Source: UBA4093 sp036676455 (GTDB taxonomy: Bacteria; Cyanobacteriota; Sericytochromatia; S15B-MN24; UBA4093). Taken from it: a stretch of DNA of 64,000 nt. Both the position numbers and the translations under genes were made by a program. This document shows, piece after piece, positions 44,073-50,561 of this stretch (the stretch's first letter is position 1; every line of letters starts with the position of its first letter). The notes under the pieces are model-generated. The model was not told where the DNA came from. It did no database searches and saw nothing but the letters and a program-made list of their open reading frames with translations. The DNA is taken from NCBI GenBank assembly GCA_036676455.1, contig JAKFCW010000011.1, forward strand, positions 150,699 through 214,698. The letters run 5' to 3'.

Positions 44073-44804
44073 CTATGATCCGGATCTCTGGCTCGGATCG
44101 CTCCACATCCTATGCAGCATGTCCTTGTCGCCCAGGACCTTGGCGCGCAGGTCGGCATTCTCCACGAACTGCTTGCGGAACCCCGCATCCAGGAAGAGCC
44201 GCGCGGCTCCTCTCAGGGGATTCGGATGGGCGGGATCGGCGTAGATCAAGTTTCTCAGCGTCTGGTTCTCCACGAGCAACTTGCGGAACTCCGGATCCTC
44301 CTCGAGCACGTCGCGGAAGTGATGATCGTTGTGCAGGAGGTTGCGCAGGCGGTACTCGGCGGCGATCGCCGCGCGCAAGTCCGGGTTCTCCAGCAGCGTC
44401 TGACGGAAGCGCGCGTCACGCGAGACGGCATGCGAGTAGGTCGGATCGACCAGCGGCCGCCTCGCCTTCTCGTCGCGCAGCATCATGGACTTGAACTCCG
44501 GCTCGGTCAGGATCCGCTGCCGCAGACCCGCGTCGCGCACCAGCATGGTCCGGAAGACCTGGTCATGCATGACCACCCGCGCCAGGTCCGCGTCCGTCCG
44601 CAATGCCTCCGCGAACGCCGGATCGCTGCCCACGGCCCCCTGGTACTGCGATTCCGTGACGATGGGATACGGTGGCGCCAGGACCTCCAGCGCGTGCGAA
44701 GCGCCGTCCGCCGCGGGCGCACCGCCCGCATGCGGAGACGGCGTCGCGCAGGCGCCAAGCAGCAAGACCAGCGGTATCCAGCCAACTCGCATGGGTTTGA
44801 CCAT
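44073..44804 (-). CDS. Decapeptide-repeat lipoprotein, paralogue A
   Basis: This is a 243-residue lipoprotein (lipobox LLLGACAT). From about residue 50 it consists of tandem 10-residue units with the pattern [F/L]-R-x-x-[L/I/V]-x-x-[D/E/N]-x-x, for example FRTMLVRDAG, LRQRILTEPE, FRQTLLENPD and LRNLLHNDHH. The units should form regular alpha-helical turns or a rod. It shares irregular landmarks (a RRP unit and LRNLLH) with the paralogue at 44913, so they arose by gene duplication. I know no family. The unit resembles the helix of the RiPP leader encoded 1.2 kb away. GGAGG lies upstream of the ATG. Confidence 0.75.
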   Translation of the reverse strand: MVKPMRVGWIPLVLLLGACATPSPHAGGAPAADGASHALEVLAPPYPIVTESQYQGAVGSDPAFAEALRTDADLARVVMHDQVFRTMLVRDAGLRQRILTEPEFKSMMLRDEKARRPLVDPTYSHAVSRDARFRQTLLENPDLRAAIAAEYRLRNLLHNDHHFRDVLEEDPEFRKLLVENQTLRNLIYADPAHPNPLRGAARLFLDAGFRKQFVENADLRAKVLGDKDMLHRMWSDPSQRSGS

Positions 44805-44912
44805 GGTTCAAACGCCTCCCTACCCACTCGACCCGTAGCCGCTCTCAAGCGAAGCGGCCCCTTGGAGGAGAACCATACGCCAATCCCGTTTTGCGCAGGC
44901 GGGACGAAATCG

Positions 44913-45713
44913 CTAGTAAGTCATCCAGCCATTCCTCGATTGCCCGAAGCTCCAGCCGCCGGCCCCGTACGACTCCGGCTCCGCGGGCTCGGCGGCAACC
45001 ATGCGCGCGTCGTAGTCCCGCCGCACCTGCGCCCGCATGCCCGGATCGGCCATGAGCTTCGATCGGTAGGCCGCATCGGAGGTGAAGCGCTCCCGGAAAT
45101 CGCCGTCCTTCGTCAGCATCGTCCGGAAGCCCGGGTCGAAGTACAAGACCCGACGCAGCGCCCCGTCCGCGACCATCTGCCGGCGCAGCGCCTCGTTCGC
45201 GTTGAAGACGTGACGGAACGCATGGTCGCGGTGCAAGAGGTTGCGCAGCTGATGCTCCTCATGCACCCGCTGACGCAGGTCGGCATCCCCCATCAGCACG
45301 CCGCGAAAACGGACATCCTGGGCCACCACCCCGGCGTAGTCCGCGTCGTCGAACGGCCGGCGGAAGCGCTCCTCCTGCACCAGCCGCTCCCGGAAGGCCG
45401 CGTCGTTGAGCACGTGCTGCCGCAGCGCCGGGATCAGCACCAGGCGGCTCCTGAAGACCGTGTCCCGGTTGACCACGTCCCGAAACGCGGAGTCGCGGTC
45501 CATCACCTGCCAGAAGGTCGGATCCTGCATGAGCGCGTTCTGGAACTGCTCATCCGTGGCAATCGGAGGCCGCAGCCCCGTCCGGTGCCACTCCGGCACC
45601 TCCGTCGCCTGGACCTCCAGCACGACGGGAGGCTCCGTGGCCACGGGCAACGTCCCGCACGCGGCGATCGCCGCGAGCGCCATCACGCATCCCACCTGTA
45701 TCCCGTATCTCAT
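44913..45713 (-). CDS. Decapeptide-repeat lipoprotein, paralogue B
   Basis: This is a 266-residue lipoprotein (lipobox AIAACGT). About 16 tandem decapeptides run from residue 50 to 230, such as FRDVVNRDTV, LRQHVLNDAA, FRERLVQEER, LRNLLHRDHA and FRTMLTKDGD. A Gly/Ser-rich tail follows. It is upstream of paralogue A in the same direction (108 bp gap) and probably forms an operon with it. The start is 45713, since AGGAGG lies 10 nt before it; a GTG at 45731 would place that AGGAGG inside the gene. Function unknown, probably periplasmic or surface. Confidence 0.75.
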   Translation of the reverse strand: MRYGIQVGCVMALAAIAACGTLPVATEPPVVLEVQATEVPEWHRTGLRPPIATDEQFQNALMQDPTFWQVMDRDSAFRDVVNRDTVFRSRLVLIPALRQHVLNDAAFRERLVQEERFRRPFDDADYAGVVAQDVRFRGVLMGDADLRQRVHEEHQLRNLLHRDHAFRHVFNANEALRRQMVADGALRRVLYFDPGFRTMLTKDGDFRERFTSDAAYRSKLMADPGMRAQVRRDYDARMVAAEPAEPESYGAGGWSFGQSRNGWMTY

Positions 45714-45900
45714 CGCAGCAGCCCTCCTCACGCCGTCCCACCCAATCCCGAAGCCGGGGCGCTCACCAAGAGCGAGGCCTCGCTTCTGGTAATCTAAGCG
45801 ATCGCATGAGGTGCGCGACGAAGCAGGATGACCAGAGTTTCCCGCGTCGAATTATCGATTGACCCGTTCACGATCCCGCCTCGCCTCCCGCGCTGGCACA

Positions 45901-45916
45901 TGTGAGGTTACTCACA
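45901..45916. promoter_or_regulatory. Perfect CRP-type operator TGTGA-N6-TCACA
   Basis: TGTGAGGTTACTCACA matches the CRP/SYCRP1 consensus in all ten half-site bases, within a longer 8+8 bp inverted repeat (45899-45918). It lies 69 bp before the RiPP precursor start and about 190 bp from the start of the divergent lipoprotein B. Confidence 0.75.
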
Positions 45917-45984
45917 TGCGCGCAGGAATCAGGGGGAGGAGGGGGAATAACTCATGCGTTGACGCTTCAGTGATAGGAGTCATG

Positions 45985-46314
45985 ATGTCGAACTGGAATC
46001 CCGAAACCCTCAACCAAGCCATCGAGCAGTTCAAGCAGCGAGCCGCCCGTGACGAGCAATTCCGGGCGCTCGCCCTGAAGGATCCCGCGCTCGCCGTCAA
46101 GGAGCTGACGGGCAACGACGTCCCCGAGGGCTTCACCATCCTCGTGCAGGAGGCGCAGGGCGCCGACCTGACCATCGTCCTGCCGGATCTCAAGGCCGAC
46201 TCCGACGCCCTGGACGAGTCGGAGCTCGAGCTCGTGACGGGTGGCACCAGCTTCTCCTCCTTCATTCTCTACGGCGAAGGCGACCTGGCCCCGAAGAAGA
46301 AGAAAAAGAAGTAG
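45985..46314 (+). CDS. NHLP-leader RiPP precursor peptide with hexalysine core end
   Basis: This is a 109-residue precursor. Residues 1-87 match the nitrile-hydratase-like leader family: an amphipathic N-terminal helix (DEQFRALALKDPALAVKEL), DVPEGFTILVQEAQGADLTIVLP, and an acidic end ESELELVTGG with the double-Gly cleavage site at 86-87. The core (88-109) is Ser/Phe-rich at first (TSFSSFILYGEGD) and ends LAP plus six Lys. It has no Cys and little Thr, so lanthionine or azole chemistry is unlikely; Lys is the conspicuous target. The start is 45985, with AGGAG 5 nt upstream. Export through the C39 ABC system at 4858 is inferred. Confidence 0.88.
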   Translation: MSNWNPETLNQAIEQFKQRAARDEQFRALALKDPALAVKELTGNDVPEGFTILVQEAQGADLTIVLPDLKADSDALDESELELVTGGTSFSSFILYGEGDLAPKKKKKK

Positions 46315-46330
46315 CCCTCCGGTTCTTGCC

Positions 46331-46362
46331 GGGCGACCGAGGCATCTATGCCTCGGTCGCCC
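46331..46362 (+). terminator. Strong hairpin between the RiPP precursor and GNAT genes
   Basis: A perfect 13-bp stem GGGCGACCGAGGC / GCCTCGGTCGCCC with loop ATCTAT ends 1 nt before the GNAT ATG. There is no T-tract. It may be an attenuator or an mRNA processing/stabilising element giving more precursor than enzyme. Confidence 0.7.
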
Positions 46363-46363
46363 G

Positions 46364-47275
46364 ATGCTCACGAGGTCCTGCCCCTTGCTTGCGATCGTTC
46401 CCCTGTCCCCGGCCGTCGCGTCGCCCTACGCGTCCTTCACCTACCGCAAGTTCCGACCCTGGCTGCTCGACGAGCGCCACCCGGACGCCCCCAGGTTGAT
46501 CGCGCTGGGAGTGCGGCGCGGGGAGGAGCCCGTGGGGCTCGTCGTCGCCGGGATCGCGGCCGACGGCGACGACGCGACGCTTTGCTCGATTTTCGTGAAG
46601 GAGCGCCACCGCCAGAGCGGAGTCGGGGCGTACTTGCTCGGGGCGCTGGAAGCGGCATGCCGCGCGCGAGACCTCCCTCGGCTGGCGACACGGTTCCACG
46701 CCACGGGCGACATGACGGGCCTGCACCGCCTCCTCGCGCGCGGGGGCTGGGCGACGCCGCGCCTCATCAGCCGGTACCACCGCTTCGCGCTGCAGGCCCT
46801 TCTGGGAGCGCGTTGGCTGACGCGCGAACACGCGTCGGCCCGCTACCGCATGGTTCCCTGGGCGCAGGTCGCGCCGGGCGACTGGGAAGATGCCGAGCGC
46901 GCCCTGGAGCATGAGACGGACAACCCGGAGTACTTCCACCCCCGCCGCCTGGCGGAGGTGCTCGTACCGGCCTGTAGCTTCGCCTTGTTCGAGGAGGATC
47001 GGCTCGTCGGGTGGTCCCTGGTGGATCAGGAGATCCCGGGCACGCTCTACTACCGCAGCCTCTTCATTCGCCCTTCCTACCGCAACAAGGGGCTCGGCAT
47101 CGCCCTGGCCGCCACGACCGCCCGAGGCGCACTCGACACCGGGGCCACCCATGGAGTCTTGCAAGTGCTGGAAGAGAACCTCGAGATGCGGAAGATCTTG
47201 CAGCGCCTGGTCCTGCCGCTGCAGCCGCAGATCACCGACTACCTCGAAACGGAACGGATCCTCTCGCCGCAGTGA
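46364..47275 (+). CDS. Tandem-GNAT N-acyltransferase next to the RiPP precursor
   Basis: This is a 303-residue protein with two GNAT domains, both with an intact acyl-CoA loop: LCSIFVKERHRQSGVGAYLL near residue 70 and YRSLFIRPSYRNKGLGIALA near residue 235. It is a paralogue of the GNAT in the exporter operon (8920). GNAT maturases acylate Lys or ornithine side chains in selidamide-type RiPPs that use NHLP leaders, so acylation of the Lys-rich core is the natural hypothesis. The start at 46364 lies just after the hairpin; no Shine-Dalgarno is visible because that region is within the stem. Confidence 0.82.
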   Translation: MLTRSCPLLAIVPLSPAVASPYASFTYRKFRPWLLDERHPDAPRLIALGVRRGEEPVGLVVAGIAADGDDATLCSIFVKERHRQSGVGAYLLGALEAACRARDLPRLATRFHATGDMTGLHRLLARGGWATPRLISRYHRFALQALLGARWLTREHASARYRMVPWAQVAPGDWEDAERALEHETDNPEYFHPRRLAEVLVPACSFALFEEDRLVGWSLVDQEIPGTLYYRSLFIRPSYRNKGLGIALAATTARGALDTGATHGVLQVLEENLEMRKILQRLVLPLQPQITDYLETERILSPQ

Positions 47276-47326
47276 AGGCCGCCGGATTCCGGGCCATGAC
47301 GCGGACAAAAGGCACTGGGAGTCTGG

Positions 47327-47332
47327 TATGAT
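47327..47332 (+). promoter_or_regulatory. Extended -10 promoter of hisC
   Basis: TGGTATGAT (extended -10, TATGAT at 47327-47332) has a poor -35. It implies a transcript starting near 47339, which rules out the in-frame ATG at 47328. Confidence 0.6.
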
Positions 47333-47360
47333 CGGGAAAACCCCGATCTTTTACCAGGAG

Positions 47361-48473
47361 ATGCGTGTGTCCAACTTCGTTTCAACGTCCTCGCTCGTCC
47401 CGGAGTACATCGAGAAGCTGATCCCCTACAAGGCGGGCAAGCCCATCGAGGAGGTCAAGCGCGAGCTCGGCCTGGAGCGGGTCTACAAGCTCGCCTCCAA
47501 CGAGAACCCGCTGGGCCCCTCGCCCCGGGCCGTGGAGGCCATGCGCGACGTCATGGCGGAGCTGCACCTCTACCCCGACTCGTCCGGCTACAAGCTGCGC
47601 AATGCCCTGGCCGAGCGCTACAAGGTCAAGATGGAGAACGTGGTCCTGGGCTCGGGCTCGGAAGGCATCATGGCCACCATCGTCCGGACCTTCCTGCACG
47701 GAGACGAAGAGGTCCTGACCTCCGACGGCACCTTCGTGGGCTTCATGGTCCTCGCGCGGGCCCAGGGCGTCCCCATCGTCACCGTCCCGCTCAAGGAGTA
47801 CGGGTACGACCTCAAGGCCATGGCCAAGGCCATCACCCCCAAGACCAAGGTCATCTACCTCTCCAACCCCAACAACCCCACCGGCACCATCTTCAACCGC
47901 AACGCGTTCGAGGTCTTCCTCGACCTGGTGCCCCAGCATGTCCTGATCATCCTGGATGAGGCCTACTTCGAGTTCGTGGGCGACCTCTACGACTACCCCG
48001 ATTCGCAGCTCTACCGCGCCGACAACGTCATCACCCTGCGCACCTTCTCCAAGTCCTACGGCCTCGGCGGCGTGCGGATCGGCTACGGCCTCGCGCACGA
48101 GAGCCTGATCCATCAGCTGATGAAGGTCAAGCTGCCCTTCGAGCCCAGCACCCTCGCCCAGGCCGCGGGCCTCGCTGCGCTGGAGGACGAGGACTTCCTG
48201 CGGCGGACCCTGGAGCTCAACGAGCGGGGACTCAAGCGCTTCTACGAGGCCTTCGAGGCCGCCGGCATCCCCTACGTGAAGTCCTACGCCAACTTCGTCA
48301 TGCTCGACCTCGGCTCCGAGGAGAAGGTCAACCGCATCACCGAGGAATTGCTGCACGAGGGCATCATCGTCCGCCCGTTGAAGGGCTTCGGCCTGCCGCA
48401 CTGCCTGCGCGTGAGCGTCGGCCTGGACCATGAGAACGAGGCCTTCCTCGAGGCCTTCATCCCGCGCATGTAA
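47361..48473 (+). CDS. hisC: Histidinol-phosphate aminotransferase
   Basis: This is a 370-residue PLP enzyme of fold type I that converts imidazole-acetol phosphate to histidinol phosphate. Motifs: KLASNENPLGPSP, NPNNPTGT, LDEAYFEFV (Asp binds the PLP nitrogen) and the Schiff-base Lys in TFSKSYGLGG, with RIGYG. The end IIVRPLKGFGLPHCLRVSVG is typical. An AGGAG abuts the ATG at 47361; the GTG two codons later (47367) has better spacing and may be the true start. Related aromatic aminotransferase activity cannot be excluded. No other his genes nearby. Confidence 0.92.
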   Translation: MRVSNFVSTSSLVPEYIEKLIPYKAGKPIEEVKRELGLERVYKLASNENPLGPSPRAVEAMRDVMAELHLYPDSSGYKLRNALAERYKVKMENVVLGSGSEGIMATIVRTFLHGDEEVLTSDGTFVGFMVLARAQGVPIVTVPLKEYGYDLKAMAKAITPKTKVIYLSNPNNPTGTIFNRNAFEVFLDLVPQHVLIILDEAYFEFVGDLYDYPDSQLYRADNVITLRTFSKSYGLGGVRIGYGLAHESLIHQLMKVKLPFEPSTLAQAAGLAALEDEDFLRRTLELNERGLKRFYEAFEAAGIPYVKSYANFVMLDLGSEEKVNRITEELLHEGIIVRPLKGFGLPHCLRVSVGLDHENEAFLEAFIPRM

Positions 48474-48495
48474 GCGATTCGCCACTGCAAACCAA

Positions 48496-48524
48496 GGGGC
48501 TGTCTCAGCAATGGAGACAGCCCC
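48496..48524 (+). terminator. Terminator hairpin after hisC
   Basis: A perfect 11-bp stem GGGGCTGTCTC / GAGACAGCCCC with a 7-nt loop. Confidence 0.8.
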
Positions 48525-48534
48525 TTCGGACGTC

Positions 48535-48554
48535 ATTCCCGCGAAAGCGGGAAT
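48535..48554. repeat. ATTCCCGC-GAAA-GCGGGAAT hairpin element
   Basis: This is a perfect 8-bp inverted repeat with a GAAA loop, embedded in the widespread context GTCATTCCCGC...GCGGGAATCC known from REP/dRS3-like elements of other bacteria. It sits immediately after the hisC terminator and 9 bp from the end of the convergent gene. Confidence 0.7.
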
Positions 48555-48562
48555 CCAGTGGA

Positions 48563-49822
48563 CTACCGCCGGAAGACCTCGTCGTAACCCGCCTGCATCC
48601 GCCCGTGCTCCTGCTCCAGGCGGCGGGCCTTGTCCTGGGCCCGGTGATTCTCTCCTTGCAAGCGCCCGGCCGTGGCCAGGGACTCGCGCAGGGACTTCGG
48701 GGCCGTCACGCTCTTGCCGGCAGCTGCCGCGAGGGCCTCGAACTTGCCCAGCAGCTCGGTCGAGCTGCCGAAGTAATTGAGCTTCAGGGCGTTCTCGGCC
48801 TTGGCCAGCTCCGCCTTGGCCGCGGCGACGGCGGGGCTGGCAGGCAGGGAGTCGAGCTCGCGCTTCGCCTGCGCGAAGAAGTCGGCGAACTGGCCACCCA
48901 CCTGGACGACCGCTTGCTGGTAACGGGCCAGGGCGTCGCCTGCCGCCACCTTGGCCTGGCTGAACTCGACGCCCTTCGCCTGGATCTTGGAGCGCTGCTC
49001 GGCGGCATTCGATAGGGTGTCGACCTTGGACTGCGCCTGGATCAGATCGCCGCGCAGCGAGTAGAGCGAGGGAGTCACCTTGGAGGCGGCGAACCCCGCC
49101 CCGTCGATCAGGGCGTTGAGCTTTGCGAGCACGTTCTGGGAGCCGGGTACGGGCTTGCCCCAGTGAAGCTGGTTTCGGCTCTGGCCCAGCTCGTTCAAGG
49201 GCTTCAGGGGGGGATTGAGGATGGTGCGCGCGTCCGCCATGTCGCGGCGGTAGGCTTCCACGTCGGGCGGATTCTTGGAGAGAGACTTCTCGGCCGCTGC
49301 CAGCTCGCCCTCGAAGCGCGCCTGACGACCGACCTTGAGGCCGTCCACGGCCCCACCCTGAGCGAAGGTCAAAGAACTTGCCAGCTGCCGGATCGCCTGG
49401 ATTTCCTTGAGCGCGGACGCGCGCATCGCGTCGAGCGCCTGGCCAGCGCCCTCGAGTCCGCGCGTGGCCTCAGCCATGACCGCGTCGACGGTCCACTGGG
49501 TGTTCGAGGTCGGTACCAGATCCTTGCTCCACTGGGACGATGCGTTCCCGGTGGAGCCCGAGTCAAAGGTCCACCCGGCGGTCCAGGAGCCGCCCGCAGG
49601 CTGCGAGGCACCCAGATTGGCAGCAGCCGCCCACTGGCCCGAGGCCGCCGCCTGGAGAACGCTGGCCCCGTTGAAGGCTCCCTCGTCACCCGCAGGACCG
49701 GCAGGCTTGGCTGGGGCTGTGCCCGTCGGCTCGGCAACCGGCTGCGGAGCCTGGGGGGCTGCTTGCGTCCCACCCAGGCTCCAGAGGTTGGTCTTGGCGT
49801 TGCCAATCACGGAATCACTCAT
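48563..49822 (-). CDS. Large coiled-coil protein of unknown function
   Basis: This is a 419-residue protein with no signal peptide or membrane segment. Residues 15-110 are Ala/Pro/Gly/Thr-rich and probably disordered. Residues 115-415 form several long helices with coiled-coil character (e.g. AVAAAKAELAKAENALKLNYFG). I recognise no family. Start at 49822, with AGGA about 10 nt upstream; an ATG further up is possible. Composition resembles the coiled-coil protein at 33568. It could be a cytoskeletal, flagellar-associated or leaderless secreted protein. Confidence 0.55.
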   Translation of the reverse strand: MSDSVIGNAKTNLWSLGGTQAAPQAPQPVAEPTGTAPAKPAGPAGDEGAFNGASVLQAAASGQWAAAANLGASQPAGGSWTAGWTFDSGSTGNASSQWSKDLVPTSNTQWTVDAVMAEATRGLEGAGQALDAMRASALKEIQAIRQLASSLTFAQGGAVDGLKVGRQARFEGELAAAEKSLSKNPPDVEAYRRDMADARTILNPPLKPLNELGQSRNQLHWGKPVPGSQNVLAKLNALIDGAGFAASKVTPSLYSLRGDLIQAQSKVDTLSNAAEQRSKIQAKGVEFSQAKVAAGDALARYQQAVVQVGGQFADFFAQAKRELDSLPASPAVAAAKAELAKAENALKLNYFGSSTELLGKFEALAAAAGKSVTAPKSLRESLATAGRLQGENHRAQDKARRLEQEHGRMQAGYDEVFRR

Positions 49823-49934
49823 GCTCAGATCCTCATGCATCACGTCTGCTAGTAAGAGTTATGCCTCGAATCGGCATGGCGTGACGTGATTTAACGAACC
49901 CTTTGCAAAGAATTGACAGCCGCCAAATCGCCCG

Positions 49935-50561
49935 CTAGCGGATCGCCGGCTGGTAGACCGGACGGGCCAGGTCGAAGCGGTCGGTGGTCCGGGCGTAGGT
50001 GGCACCGGCCATGCGACCCACGGCCTGCAGCTTCTCCGGATCGATCCGGCCCTTGTCGTAGAGCTCGTCCCAGACGTGGAAGCGCAGGACCTCGCCGATG
50101 ATGAGCGTACCGCCACCGGGGCCATTGCCGACCTCGACGGTCTGGATCAGCTTGCACTCCATATTGATGGGGCTCTCGGCTACCCGCGCAGGACGCACGA
50201 CCTCGCTGGGCAACGGGGTGAGGCCGGCCTCTTCGAATTCGTTGACGCCGTGCGGGAAATCCGCGGAGGTCACGTTCATCCGCTCCACGAGGGGCTCGTT
50301 GACGATGTTGACGACGTACTCGCCGGTCTCCTCGATGTTGCGAAGGGTGTCCTTCTTCAGGGCCTCGGGGCCGCGGCGCATGACCGAGAAGACCACGGAC
50401 ATGGGGCTGGATCCCACGACGTTGAAGAAGCTGAAGGGAGCCAGGTTGAGCTCGCCCTGAGCGTCCATCGACGAGACGAAAGCGATGGGGCGAGGCACGA
50501 CCGAGCCGTTGAGGAGCTTGTAGCGGTCCTGATGGGTCAAGGTCTGGGGGTCGATGATCAC
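49935..50561 (-). CDS. Flavin reductase-like (FMN-binding) protein
   Basis: This 208-residue protein has the split-barrel flavin reductase fold: SVVPRPIAFVSSMDAQGELNLAPFSFFN at about residues 20-45, then FSVMRRG...KDTLRNIEETGEYVVNIV. It should bind FMN and use NAD(P)H to reduce flavin or a small substrate. It starts with GTG overlapping the stop of hmgA (GTGA). As third gene of the tyrosine-catabolic operon it may supply reduced flavin to a monooxygenase or act on a pathway intermediate. Confidence 0.85.
   Translation of the reverse strand: MIIDPQTLTHQDRYKLLNGSVVPRPIAFVSSMDAQGELNLAPFSFFNVVGSSPMSVVFSVMRRGPEALKKDTLRNIEETGEYVVNIVNEPLVERMNVTSADFPHGVNEFEEAGLTPLPSEVVRPARVAESPINMECKLIQTVEVGNGPGGGTLIIGEVLRFHVWDELYDKGRIDPEKLQAVGRMAGATYARTTDRFDLARPVYQPAIR

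Noticed and set aside
46295..46314. The lysine run of the RiPP precursor as a homopolymer sequencing error
   Set aside because: The codons are mixed (AAG AAG AAG AAA AAG AAG) and end in a clean TAG; leader and GG site are in the same frame, so a frameshift is unlikely though not excluded.
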